In this document: piece by piece, positions 11,455-23,304 of the stretch
Layout of the letters: each line of letters opens with the position of its first letter
How positions within the stretch are numbered: the first letter of the stretch is position 1
From: Diogma glabrata
Taxonomy: Eukaryota > Arthropoda > Insecta > Diptera > Cylindrotomidae
Assembly: GCA_963693315.1 (NCBI GenBank)
Contig: OY856187.1
Coordinates: 376,278,990-376,342,989, forward strand
Reading direction: 5' to 3'
DNA length: 64,000 bases
The notes under the pieces: model-generated
Database searches by the model: none
What the model was told of the DNA's origin: nothing
Seen by the model: only the letters and a program-made list of their open reading frames with translations
Translations under genes and position numbers: made by a program

Positions 11455-13090
11455 GTCGTTCCTCTAAAATTATCTCGGAATAGTTAATTGTTATACGTGC
11501 GGTCAGGACGGGCATACTAATCGGATTTGTAGCAAAAGGGTATACCCCATAAGTTGTCATTTTGAGGGGTTTGAGTAGACTTCTTAGTACGATTGCTAAC
11601 AACTGTAATACCCTATATAAAGGATTTAAGAGAAAAATTTGAATTCAAAGTTATGAATAAGTTATGAATCTGCGCCGACGGTATTATGAGCCAGAATTTT
11701 TTGTGAGATTTCGGAGCAGAAACCAATTTTAACGATAACAGCTTATATTCAAGAAAAATAGAAAAGGTTTTAAAAATAAACCCACAAAGGGAGGATGATG
11801 TGTCTATCCCGGGTAGAAGTAGTATTAATGTGGTGTCTAATTGTAGCAAAACCGGATGTTTTCTAGTGCGCTCGGATGAAGTGCAGCCCGGTATACTTGT
11901 AACTCCTTGGTGGAGTTTAGCAATGGAAAAATCGTATTAAGTATAATGAACATAAATGAATACAATGTTAACAGGAAGGGTTTGAGACCAAAGTTGGAAC
12001 CTTTAGATAATTTTATTATAGTGGATGCCATCAACCCTAAATCCCATACGGAAGTTGATACGGTGCCGAGTGCAATTAACACGTCATATCGGAATGAAGG
12101 TATCTGTTGTGCATCAAGTAGGGAAAGTTTGTCATTTAGCAGCAATAAATTTACGTCTGATGCGGAAATTTATAGGGTTCCGAGGGAAATCGAGGAACCA
12201 TCGTGTAAAGGGATTATTAATTGTACAACATCTGAGCAGGTTTTTTGGGTAAATATCAGTAATAAACGCAAGAGCTGTAACTTACGATAGTAGTAAAGAT
12301 AACTAAGAATTTATAAGTAAACGTATGTTTATGGTTTAGGGGAACTAAATTTAAATGATTTAAACCTCGAAGGGAAAACACAAGTTACAGAGCTATGCAC
12401 TGATGATATTGATTTATTTTTCTGTCCAGGAGACAAACTAACGAGTACAGATATTTATGAACACAAAATCCAGTTAAATTCGGGCATCACACCAAATCAC
12501 GTGAAGAACTACCGCTTGCGAACGGAGATTAAAAAACAGGTAGAGAAACTATTTAAGGAAGATTAATGAGCACTCACGAAGTCCGTCGAATTCCACGTTG
12601 TTGATTGTGCCCAAAAGGAGCAGCAACGACGAAAAAATGGCACCTGGTGATAGACTATAGAAAATTAAATGATGTTATAGAGAGAAAATTTTATCCGTTG
12701 GTCAATATCACAGAAATATTAGACCAATTAGGTAATTGTCAATAATTCACTAGATTGGATTTAGCGTCTGGCTTTCACCACGTCGAATTAAAAAAAGAGC
12801 AGAGAGTACACGGCATTTAGCACTTAAAAGCCTGCCATTCGGTTTAAAAACATCGCCGACTGCGTTTCAAAGAATGATGAATATCGCACTAACCCCGTAA
12901 GTGGTCATTCTTGACTGATTTACAACGATATTTTTTTATACGCTAAAAGGACTGCAGGAACATTATTTAAATATAAGGAACATTTTGCAATCTAACAAGT
13001 ATGTATTTCTGAGAAGGAAAGTTTGTTTTTTCGGTCATCTTATTGATTGAAATGGTCAAAATTATCCAGTGTGCAATAATGCCAATGAAA
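11455..13090 (+). pseudogene. Ty3/gypsy retrotransposon remnant (Gag zinc knuckle, protease linker, RT)
   Basis: Read across several frames, the order of a Ty3/gypsy gag-pol is visible. A perfect CCHC nucleocapsid knuckle, CYTCGQDGHTNRIC, lies at 11489-11530. The protease-to-RT linker follows at about 11800-12060 (IPGRSS, GCFLVRSDEVQPGI). RT is at about 12400-13080: CPGDKLTST, then KNYRLRTEIKKQ, DYRKLND, FTRLDLASGFHHVELKKEQ, and finally FFGHLID. Stops and frameshifts interrupt it; for example a stop precedes FTRLDL, and the MPFGLK box is out of frame. The catalytic YxDD region is degenerate (YNDIFLYA). RNase H and integrase are absent, so the element is truncated downstream. Minus-strand open frames at 11360-12145 are shadows. 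Confidence 0.85.
11489..11530 (+). other. CCHC zinc knuckle of degenerate Gag
   Basis: An intact C-x2-C-x4-H-x4-C motif, the nucleic-acid-binding knuckle of retrotransposon nucleocapsid. It survives although its frame is closed by a stop just upstream (TAG at 11481). Confidence 0.85.
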
Positions 13091-13845
13091 ATTACAACTA
13101 CTTCTGGGGCACGCTGGATGGATGGGTTGATTTTGGGAAATAATTAGTTAATTCATCGGGACCAGTAAAATCCAGGGGGCACAACATGGGTTAGGCTTCA
13201 GATGAAAGCACAGTATGTGAATAGCGGATAACTTTGTACGTTCTGTTAACACCTAAATAACCGATGAGGAGTTTCGAACCAAAGACTCTTCACCCAGTGC
13301 TTCCTGTTACCAATTCCTATACATCCCTTTATTTTATTAATCTGGGGTGCATTAAGGGATAGTTGTGCTGTACCTATGATAGGATCGCATGGAAGACCAG
13401 TGAAATAGCTCAGTCAATAACGGTGTATCTAGATACCTGAGGCTCTTGGAATTGATCTTGTCTTTTGTGTACAATGCTAATAATATAATGTAACAGGAAG
13501 ACAAGTTTTAATGTACAAGATAAGCTATGAAAACCGGGAAATTATAGAAACTCCTTTAAAAACGTTAGAGCCTCAATACATGGTCATGAAATCTTTGGGG
13601 AAGTAATGGTCGAGAAGATCTTTTGGAGTATTTGAAAGACCAGGTTCCATGTAGACTAAGAGTTTGGACAAAAATTCCAGTGTAACTTGCAGAAGTAACT
13701 GTAAAATGATAAACATGGTAACCAAAAATTTTAAAAACCAAACTTTTAAACAACTTATGACTGGAGGCTAGACTCCCTTAATAATCAATAAATGGTGACC
13801 CCTGCCCCAACCACGAAGCCCTGACCATAGGCTAAATCTGCAGCG
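13091..13845. other. Junction between gypsy and LINE remnants
   Basis: Less AT-rich than its surroundings, which suggests former element sequence. The stretch just before 13850 may be upstream RNase H of the following LINE tail. No motif can be named. Confidence 0.4.
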
Positions 13846-13849
13846 CTCA

Positions 13850-14060
13850 AAAGATGTGGTATTCTTATTTAGGCAGGATATTGGATTATTGGTAGGAATC
13901 ATCACTGGCCACTTGAAAAGAACACAAAAAGGCTTTGCAGACTTGTCAATGGGTTCTGTAGAAGCAAAACAGAGGAAAAAACAGTGCTACGCTCATTCTG
14001 TGCGTAACCTGCATTGGCTCAAACTGGCACTGACACTACCGACAACCACTACCTAACCTT
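13850..14060 (+). pseudogene. Non-LTR retrotransposon C-terminal tail (R1/LOA-like RNase H end)
   Basis: One frame reads RQDIGLLVGIITGH, matching the end of the RNase H domain in R1/LOA-type LINEs. After a frameshift a second frame reads FCRSKTEEKTVLRSFCA, a stop, then PALAQ. This is the decayed 'C..C..EEET..H.LC.CPALA' zinc-finger tail of those proteins. Only the tail is recognisable. Clade naming is from memory of the motif and is moderately certain. Confidence 0.6.
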
Positions 14061-14064
14061 ATCT

Positions 14065-15560
14065 AATGCAAGAGCTCATAACAAAAATTCAATAACAGAT
14101 TATCTGATAGACCAACCAATTTGTAATTAATCTACCTACATATATGCCATTCATTGTCTTATATGTCGTATTAAAATAAATTAAACAATAGTATTCCAGT
14201 CAGTTCACATTCACTTCTTAAAAAACAAAAATAAAACAAATGACTCATCGAAAATGATAAAATAAGAAAGTTTCAAGTTGAAATATTTGTTGTAATTTCT
14301 CTCTCAGTTCGATAGAAAATCATTGACATTAATTTAACTGTAAAAAATTAAAAATTTTTTTAGTAATTTAACCATAAACATTTTTTATTGAAAACATGTT
14401 TCATTGATTCATTTTAAATCCGTTTTACCATTTAAAAAAAATTGAGGTATTAAGGAAGCAAAGTTGTTTATTCATTAATTGCTCATCATGTAACGGATTT
14501 AATTTCTTATACAAACTACAGTGGGGTCATCTCGAAACAGGAAACAACGAATCATTTGGTAAAACATAGTTCCATGTTTTTGGTTTTATGGGGTTTAATT
14601 TTAAAAGAAACAAACTGTGTCATGAAAAAAATTTCGTTTAGAAATTTGAATCCGCAACACCATCTCACCAAATTGTAAATTTTGACAACTGTTGCTTGTT
14701 TGCTTTGTTTTTTCCTACTGTAATGTATTTCAAAATGATTATATACACAAATTTAACCTTCATTAAAAAAAAATTGTAAACATTGTTTACATCACTTGTT
14801 AACAATTAATTTAAAATATCAATAAAAGTGCGCTACCTTAAACCTCAAATATGACGTAACTAATTGAAGATTTTTAAAAATACAGGTTTAAATATCAATC
14901 AAAAGATGGTAGGTGTCGGGTGTCATGTTTTAGTTATATGCAATTTTTAGTTATAGTTTTTTGCATTTGTTTATGGAAGATGTATTATAGTTGTTGGTGG
15001 TAATTGAGAAATTTAACAGCTTGCCAAAAAAATAGATCGATGTCAGAATCAAATGAAGTCACGCAAATTTTTACGTAATAATCGTTGTGCATTTTAAAAA
15101 TAAAATTATAAAAAATGGAAATACAATTGCTAAGATTGCATATTGTTGTTGTGTAAATAATAGCTCCTAAACACACCAAAATCAAACATACTGCATTATG
15201 GCATAAGTAATTAAAACTTTCACATATTACCCCAGCTAAAATTTATTATTTAATAATCATTTATTACTTAATTTTTTCTATATTTGATGATTGAATCAAT
15301 AAAAACTATATCGAAACTTTCTAAGATATACATTTACTTCTTGTTGAAATGGTTTATAGGTGAGTTTACATTTCACAACAATTCCAGTATATGAATCTTA
15401 ATTTATCAATATCATCACTAATTGTTAATGTTATGGATACTTAATGCAACTCAAAAAATAAAAAAGTAGTTCTCAAACATACTATGAAGGTGTTGAACCA
15501 TTTTAATTTAAATAATAAAAATAAAATAAGCGTATATTAAAAAGAATTCAAGCAATTATC
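14065..15560. other. AT-rich spacer, no gene seen
   Basis: About 1.5 kb of AT-rich sequence. The minus-strand frame at 14985-15185 has no recognisable motif. Confidence 0.5.
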
Positions 15561-15564
15561 ATGC

Positions 15565-16300
15565 GTGTTGAATTGGTTTAAGGTTGTCGTTTCAAATGAA
15601 TTAAATTATGATTTTAACCAACACATTCATAAAAAATACATGTTTCAACACCACCATTTAAGAAGTAAAGTTTACACTTTAATTGGTTATATTCTTTGGA
15701 AAGGCTGTGAGGTGAAACAGCTTAAAAATTATTTCCTTATCAAGTCAAGAGCCTTGAATGGTCTTAACAGTTATCTTCTATTCGGAGACAGCTTGATGAA
15801 TATCTTAGGAGGCTGTTGGATGAACTCTATAAGTCCACGATATCAATCTTAGTCATTGAGTATCGTATTAGTTATTGGTGATGTCGCGCTATTGCTTGAT
15901 CAAAGCAGTGGGTTTCAATTATTGAACGAGAGAGTGCGTCACATTATCAAGGAATATGCCACTGTAAGCTTGATTATTGGTTTTACAACAGATTTTAGAT
16001 TTGTTCATATAAGTTTTTAAAAACTTTTCTGACAGCAAGTTTGGTCTATTGTCTGCCGCAGTTCCTGCAGAGATGTTTCATATTTTTTTCCCTGGTGAAT
16101 TGAATGGCTCCAAGAAGCTGATAGTTCAAGACAGAACCTCGTACTCTAAAATTCTTGCCATTTACAACTATTGCCACATTTGCGGAACGAATATATATAA
16201 AAATCTTATCAAAACCCTATTAGCGCTTATGCGCTATTCTTTTGCGCCTATTCTCTTCATTTCTGTAAAGATAAGACAGCAATTTTCCTAAAAATAAGAC
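15565..16300. repeat. Unassigned region with similarity to 19850-20010
   Basis: Open frames at 15565-15852 and 16049-16291 resemble no family I know. The piece at about 15865-15975 ('tattgcttgatcaa', 'gtgggtttcaattattgaacg', 'cattatcaaggaatatgcc') aligns at roughly 70-75% by eye with about 19880-20010, where an extra ~45 bp is inserted. This points to an old dispersed repeat whose identity is unknown. Confidence 0.4.
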
Positions 16301-16714
16301 AGCAATTGTTTTTTCATATTTTATTTTTAATAGTTGGCATGATGACAAATAAAATGGCGGGTCAATGACCTTGATAGCATAATTCATTCTCATGTTTTCT
16401 CTCAAAAGATGTTTTACAGTTTTTTGTAACATCTTAAAACACAAATGATTTAATTTCGGTAGAATAGAATTAGACTCTAAGTTACGTCAAGATACATCGA
16501 TGAAAACACAAAAAAATATTAAGACGCTGATGCACATAGGCTAACTTCCCCACAGCTCTGGAAACAAAATGTTCTGGATATATAGTGAGCTAATACCCAT
16601 CAAATACTTAAATTAATGCCTAACCGATGTTACAGATTTCAGAAACATTAAAGAAAATTGTAGTAACCCAACAGACACAAATTTTGTCGTACGATAACGA
16701 ATGTAAAAAGTAAA

Positions 16715-16850
16715 AAAAAATTTACCGGAAGCAACAAGCCGGAAGTTAGAATGCAGAACTGACACAAATCACACTATAAGCATATATACCATGTTTTATC
16801 AAAATCAATTACCAGGAACTGATGTTATTGAAGTTTCAAATAAACAGGTG
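16715..16850 (+). repeat. Dispersed 'accggaag' repeat, copy 1
   Basis: Contains 'ttaccggaag', then 'atgcagaactg', 'gcttata/gcatata' and 'gatgttattgaagttt' in order. The same series recurs at 18465-18600 on the same strand and, reverse-complemented, near 28140-28295. It is a short interspersed family of unknown type. Confidence 0.6.
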
Positions 16851-17387
16851 CACGACCCTCGCCACTTATCCCAATATCGGCCAAAAACTGATCAGTTGTT
16901 TGTCATTTTAACCTCTATCTATTGTCGTTTGTGATGATACTGTTACGTTTTTCCAACCTTACTTCGAATCGGCCTTACCCTCAATTCGAGAAACGCAATT
17001 CCATATCTCCTTCTGAGTTCGATCAATGATTAGTAAGCAGACACACTATATTTTATTAACTATTCAACTACTTAATTGTTACACAACAACGGGAAACAAT
17101 ACAGCTCACAATATTCTTAACTAGAATATTTTTTCAACAGCTTCAGAAACTCCAAAAGTTGATTGTAGAAATTTCCAGTAACACAACGTTCAAAATAATA
17201 CACAAAATATTGTAATAAACTTCGTCCAGAATGGGTTAATTTAATTTACTCATAAATAACCAATACATTCTGCATAAATATTTTCCACATTCAGACTATG
17301 GCAAAGATGTATTAAAAGTTAACTCCTTTTAACTAATACAATTTGCATAAATTAATGTAAATTAAATTTGTTATACAAATGTTTACA

Positions 17388-17849
17388 TTAATGAATTAAA
17401 AAGAGGTGTGGCCTATTGTTTCTAGAAAATACACTGGAAACAAAAACTGAGTAGTAGAAGATTCTGCTTATTTGTTTTTGGGTATAAATAAGCGAACAAA
17501 ATATCAGATAGTCAGTTTTAATTTTGCAATTAAAAGTGTTTACAAATATTCGCAAGTATAAGGAAAAATCGGGTGGTACTTGAGCCTGGGTACTAGTAGT
17601 GAAAGAATTTGAACCTAGAGGAATAGTAAATACAGATTTTACGATTCCGACTATCATTGATTCGAACTGTGGCAAAGCGGTGGAACTTATCGTACATAAA
17701 TTGGAGACCTTAGAATTTATTGTAATTAGAATCGGAAGTTGCTGTCCTTTGTTGATAAATAAAGTTTGAGATTTTGTTAACCAAAGATCCGTCTTTTTAC
17801 TGTCATATTTGCTCAATAATCTAAAAGAACCAACGAAGAGTCGTTGCAA
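17388..17849 (-). other. 153-codon open frame inside LTR-associated sequence
   Basis: The longest uninterrupted frame here from a methionine, lying just downstream (minus strand) of an LTR-like segment. It has no CCHC, protease or other motif that I can name. It might be the start of a degenerate gag or simply chance. I assign no function. Confidence 0.25.
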
Positions 17850-17859
17850 TATTTCTACT

Positions 17860-18214
17860 TAATAACACTTAAAACTTTATTCACAAAAACTAATTTAAAT
17901 ATCACTTTTATAATTTTAACTTTACCGTCACACGTTTAAAATAAAACTAATTTAGTCTTGCAAGACATCTCTCTTTATATACGATTCTGAATAATCTCGA
18001 TCATTCGAGGTCACTTTTTAGAAACCTTGAGAAAACACTAGAATATTCGATTATTTTACGTTATGATGATTTGATTCATAAAGTAATTTTGTTGACCCAA
18101 GTTCTAAGAATACAACAACAACACTATTAATTTCATTAATTTGTTGTTGTGTTTTGTTGATTTGATTTTTCTCGAAGTGATTGTAATCGTCTGGATTTTT
18201 CTGTAATCGTAACA
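17860..18214 (-). mobile_element. Possible gypsy-type LTR (minus strand)
   Basis: On the minus strand the segment starts TGTTACGATTACAG at 18214. It has a TATA box (GTATATAAAG, about 17974-17983) and a possible AATAAA signal near 17880. The start resembles that of the better-supported LTR at 61899-62558 (TGTGACGATTAGGG), and the spacing from TATA to polyadenylation signal is plausible. No matching second LTR or primer-binding site was found. Confidence 0.35.
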
Positions 18215-18464
18215 ATACTTTCATCAAAATGGATTAATGAACGAAGTCTGTATTCCAACAAACTTTAAAAACAAATTGTGAAAAGTTAGCAGTTGTATAG
18301 TGGATCTAGCGCCGGCCGCCACTTTGATCAATGTGTCCCAAAAGTTGATTATTATTTTCTCACACTAAATGGCACCATTTTCATCAGTTTCATCATAATA
18401 GCTTCATTATTTTAGGCTGTAGTGTAAATAAAGACACTGAAAAAAGGCAAAAAATTCCCAAAAA

Positions 18465-18600
18465 TTTGTTACCGGAAGTGGAAACCCGGAATTTGTGATG
18501 CAGAACTGTTGTGAACCGTACTAAATGCTTATGTACCAAGTTTCATTCAATTCAGTTATTAGGTACAGATGTTATTAAGCTTTCAAAAAAATATGTGTTC
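18465..18600 (+). repeat. Dispersed 'accggaag' repeat, copy 2
   Basis: Second copy of the repeat at 16715-16850, with 'ttaccggaag', 'atgcagaactg', 'atgcttatgtaccaagttt' and 'acagatgttattaagctttc'. Downstream it continues into a C-rich stretch with runs of 'accccccac'. Confidence 0.6.
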
Positions 18601-18879
18601 TGGGGACCCCCCACCACCACACCACATTCACGACCGAATGTTGTATGCTCCCAACAAACATTAAGAACATGAGTGAAAAAAGCCTCCGGTTGTATATGGT
18701 GGACCCCCCAGCTCAATGGACGTACTATCATAGTCACACCCTCTCTCAATCGTTGCATATTATTATTGGAGTTTATTCACAACCATCACATTGTTATTTT
18801 ACGTTAAGTGTTGTAGAATGTGTGTTTAAGCTGGTCGTTAAAAATGGTCGTGGACCGTTGGTGAAAAAAACACCAACAT

Positions 18880-19460
18880 ATTTTTTTTAAATAAAAAGAA
18901 CACGTGCTGCAAAATCATCGAATTTGATTTTTTGAAAAAATCCCAAATTTTTAAAAATATTTCATAAAATATACAGAATTAAAATAAAATTATATAAAAA
19001 TTTTTGAAGGAAAATTTAATCCTCTACAAAAAAAGGTGCTCGTCAGTTTTTGCCTAAAACGTATATTTCTGATGATATTTTGAAAAAAAATCGAAATTCT
19101 TCGTAACTCATTAAAACAAATATTACGAAAAAGTGCTAATTTTGTTTTTTTCTTTTCGTAGCAGAAGAAGAAAATCAGTGCTTTTTCGTTATTTTATTAT
19201 TTATTTTTTATGACTTACGAAGATTTACAAGTTTTTTCAAAATATCATCTGCAATATACGTTTTCGGAAAAAATGACTATCACCTTTTTAGTAGAGATGT
19301 TTAATACAAAAATAATTATATTAAATAATACTTATATCCTATTAAAATAATTATTTTTTAAATCTGTATAATTCATGAGATATTTAAAAAATCTACCATT
19401 ATCAAAAATTCAACTTTGGTTATTTTACGGCACGTGTTCTTTTTATTTAAAAAAATACTT
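18880..19460. mobile_element. 580 bp giant palindrome (foldback element)
   Basis: The ends are near-perfect inverted repeats, 'attttttttaaataaaaag' followed by AACACGTGC, at 18880-18906 and 19431-19460. The match continues inward: 'aaacgtatatttctgatgat' near 19057 pairs with 'atcatctgcaatatacgttt' near 19243. The centre, about 19155, also pairs ('gaaaaagtgctaattttg' with 'aaaatcagtgctttttc'). Arms of about 280 bp are roughly 75-80% complementary, so the whole unit could fold into one hairpin. No coding capacity. Target duplication is not clear because of the A/T runs at the edges. Confidence 0.85.
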
Positions 19461-19464
19461 CGTA

Positions 19465-20635
19465 TTTTTTACACTCACCAAAAAGAATTTTTTTAGAGGG
19501 CGTCAGAGAAAATTTAACTTTTAACGAACAATCTAATGTGTATAACTAACTGTATGTATATATTTAAAGATTCAATGACCGATTTTAATTGTTTCCTCCA
19601 ACTTTCCTCATGGTCCAATATCTTGACGTTGGCGTATTTATAGAACGCATGGAGATGTCAGTTTTTGTTGATTTTTATTTTTTTAATTTTTAATGTATAC
19701 GATTGTGACAACCTTACTTACATACTCCAGTCGCTGCTACTGACACATGAGTTAACCTACTAAGATGAGTCCCTGCTACTGCATCATAAGGTACGTGAGA
19801 TACCAATAGCAGTGCAACAGCAGTGAGATATTTCTAGCCAAGATGATATCTCAGAGGTGCAGGTGAATGAGTTATATATTATGAATATTCCTTGATAATG
19901 GCATGTTATTGCTTGCTCGAAAAAACGAGTTTTTAATTTTTATATACTTACCTCTAAGTGTGGGCTTTAATCATTGAAGGAAGACAGTACATCACATGAT
20001 CAAAGAATATACTACTAGTTGGACTATTTTCAACCCAATTTTTGTTTTATTTCTGCAATTTTTTAAAAAAATTTACTGGTCACCTCCTATTTTATTTTTA
20101 TTTTCTTTATCCTATCATAAAATATTTACCCTTAGGTTTTATGCCCTTAAGCATGTTGTAGGTTCATGTTGATGCAGTCATTTCTTGAATTTGTAGCCTA
20201 TTTCTTCATTCCTTGATGTTGCGAAGTGTTGCCCACCAGTGATGACTTTTTTCAAAATGTTGGATTAAAAATTTAATAAATTTGGCAATTTTGTAATTCA
20301 GTTTACTCCTTTCCACGTGATTTGAGTATCACTTCATTCAAATCAATTTAACGACACAAACGTCATATTATGTTAGAAGGAAGAATTTAATTTATTATTT
20401 GTCTTGATTGACAATATATCGTAATGCTGAAATTATCCTTAAAGGCATAACTTATAACGTTGTCATAACAATGGGTGAAACTCAAACAGAAAAAAAAATG
20501 AATTGTTAAAATTTATTCAGGCGAAGGACACTTGAGGACAGTCTTTAGAGCATCAAATGCACAAAAAAAATTACATATGTGTAAAATATTTACACTAAGC
20601 ATTTCTTTTAAAAAATTTATTTTCGATTATATTCT
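19465..20635. other. Spacer; second copy of unassigned repeat at ~19880-20010
   Basis: Mostly unassigned. The 19880-20010 piece matches about 15865-15975. No coding motif. Confidence 0.45.
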
Positions 20636-20692
20636 GTCCGCTATATCCGAAGTCCGTTTCATCCAGCTCCGTTACATCGAGGTTTCACCGTG
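20636..20692 (-). mobile_element. pogo/Tigger-like terminal inverted repeat (single end)
   Basis: On the minus strand the sequence starts CGGTGAAACCTCGATGTAAC and continues with 'aacggacttcggatatagcg'. This closely resembles the known pogo/Tigger end pattern (CAGTGAAACCTCGATATAACGGA). The other end was not found within the following kilobase, so this is a solo or truncated terminus. A pogo-like transposase scrap lies at 52815-53045. Confidence 0.55.
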
Positions 20693-20699
20693 AAGCTTG

Positions 20700-23195
20700 A
20701 GATAACATAATTGTTAATTTTGAAAGATAAATTTGGATAAAATCTTTAACATATCAGTGCGATGTTCATTATCTTTGGATATTCTGGTTAGGTTGTTTTG
20801 TAATTAATCATAAACGAATTTTTGATGTTGTTTCATTTCAGTGTATGTCTTTAAAACACGTTAATCTGCTTAAATAAACATTCCATCGCACAATTTATGT
20901 TATTACTCATAACTTTACATCACCTCTAAAATATTCTTTATTAAGTTGAATTTAAATTTAATTTTTTCATCGCATATTGGTTTACTCAACTTCTGTAGTA
21001 GTATTTGTAAGGTGGATACAACGTTTGGTATTAAGCTCTGATGAGGCTCTTTTCCTTAATTTGAACGGATGAAACCATTTTGTTCTGAAACGGCTTCTCC
21101 TTCTCCGCCTTGGTTCAAAAATTAGAAAAATACGATTTAGATCAAACTGTAGAAAATTATATAATCAAAAGCTCAGTCTCATGATCCTTTTGAAATAACA
21201 TCGGTTGTGCAACAGTGTGATGCATGCACGTCCATATATTTAATCAAAAATTAAAGACACTCATGTTATCCCAGGTGTTACAAAGTGTGATAAATAAGGG
21301 TAAAATATTGAAGAATGGGGCGGGACGTGATATTGCAATAAATTGATTTTTATTGCACACTAAAAATCGAATTTACTTGCATGTCAACCAAATAAATAAT
21401 TCTTCAAATATTTCCACTTTTATTTCTGCGTCGTAAAATGAACAAATAATTCATTATCATGTGAATTTTAAAAGTATTTGAATGAGAAACAATAATATTT
21501 TCAAATTATAAATTATTGTTCCACAAAAATGTGCTATTTCACCTTGAGCGATATTGCACGAGGATGTGTCACAACTCTACATCAACTGCAATAAAATATT
21601 AGATAACTATCGTTATTTGATTTATTAATTTTTTGTGCTAAAAAAGTTATTTCTATTTAATGCTATTCTAATTTCATATTTTCTTTAATTTCTTTACGGT
21701 TTGACATTTATTTTTACGAGTGGCTAGAGAACTTAAGAATTAACATGCTAACGCTATTTCAAAGTAAGTCTGTACTTGAATTTAATTTTTCTAATAACAT
21801 TTTTTCATTTTGTAAAAGAGATGTTGGTTTTTGTTATCATAACGAAATCGTTAAATTTTATTTTGTTTTTTTCTTTAAGAAAACATTTCACGTTTGAATC
21901 GTAACTAAATGTAATTTACATTATATTAAATGTTTATGTGGTACCACGTTTAGCTTAGATCACAGATAGCTAAGATTTTATTCTAAGAATAGATTGTAAT
22001 TTAAAAAATATCAAAACTCACAACTTAACAGTTAAACTTATTTGTAATAGGGAACATAGAAACACCATTTAATACAGTGGTTCCACAACAGCATTTTTTA
22101 ATTTTGTGGATTGAAGTCACCATATAATACTATTCCTCAAACATTCCGACAATGGTTGTCAGACTCATAACTCCTTTACACCTAAACAGATCTGTAGCTG
22201 CAGCCACACGAGCTTAATTAGTTGAGTGTTGGAATGAGTTAGGCAAACATGTTAATGAAATTGATCTCTTTTGAGTGATGCGACATACTCCACAACATGT
22301 GTTTCTTCTTATTGAGTGGTATTTAGTCAATACATAGTCTTCCACGGAACTAACTACAAATTTTTGATTAACCACCCCGACATGCTAAATTTGAGGAGCA
22401 CCAAAGTTAAAGCTTAAAGTCACCTAAGCATTGCAAATCAATTAATCGACAAATTCACTGAAACATCTGAAATTTGCACATCTTGAAAATCCACTTTTCA
22501 AATATGTAAGTAAGTTTAAGTGCAAAATTTTACTAAGCATGACGCTTTCAAAAATGTTAACGTCAATTTGGGAACAATTTTACTACTTGCTTACGACAAG
22601 GTTAATGTTGGATATAAAACGTGAACTCCACAAGGTCAATTTATCTCGATTCGCACATATTTTATTTAGTACTAATCTCGACTTGAGATAACCTATTTTT
22701 CGGGTTATGTAAGTTTTTCTCACAATTAGAACATTACAATATATTTATAATGCTTAGTCACCGGTTTGACAAGAGTCACAAACTATTTAACAACAAATAT
22801 AAAATTAAGTTATTTTTATATTCAATGCAGCGGCTAAATTATTTTAATTCAGTCAAATGGCAAAAAAAAAAAATATCAACAAACTAAATTGCGATACCCC
22901 AGCAATATGGCAAATCAATTGTTTGCACTTTATTTAAAATATTTTATCCTCTCGCCAGCAATAAAAAAAGTTTTATTTCTGTTTTTTACAACTGTAATGG
23001 TGTATGTTATTATGCTTAACAGAATTAAATACACAGCTGTTTTTTTTTATTTTGCTGCGCACATATGTTGAATTAACGCAATACAATGAAACAGTTTATT
23101 TGATTACATTGAATTCTGAAATAAATTTTTTATTGTATCTTATAAACATTTTGATTTGATTTTACAAAAATTTCAACAATAGTAGATTTTTATAT
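20700..23195. other. AT-rich spacer, no gene seen
   Basis: About 2.5 kb without recognisable motif. The frame at 22889-23071 is hydrophobic by composition only. No inverted or tandem structure was noticed. Confidence 0.45.
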
Positions 23196-23197
23196 AA

Positions 23198-23301
23198 GTG
23201 GTGAAAACGTCTCTTTTTGCGTGACTGAACGGTTTGTTTGAATAAGTTCAGGAACGCAAAAACGTTTTTACCACGCGTAGAAAACGCTACTTTTTCTACG
23301 C
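23198..23301. repeat. Two adjacent hairpins
   Basis: The first hairpin pairs 'gtggtgaaaacgt...tttttgcgt' (23198-23222) with 'acgcaaaaacgtttttaccac' (23254-23274, one base over-read at the edge). It abuts a second, GCGTAGAAAA (23275-23284) pairing with TTTTCTACGC (23292-23301). Both are free of coding potential and may be the ends of a small foldback element. Confidence 0.65.
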
Positions 23302-23304
23302 TTG

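Noticed and set aside
11360..12145. Three minus-strand open frames of 78-102 codons
   Set aside because: They lie opposite the plus-strand gypsy Gag/protease remnant, whose motifs are clear, and show no motif of their own.
13260..13320. tRNA-like 'ttcgaaccaaagactc'
   Set aside because: No acceptor stem, D-arm or anticodon arm could be laid out around it.
15565..15852. 95-codon frame as a host gene exon
   Set aside because: No recognised domain; edges lack convincing splice sites, and part of the region belongs to an old repeat.
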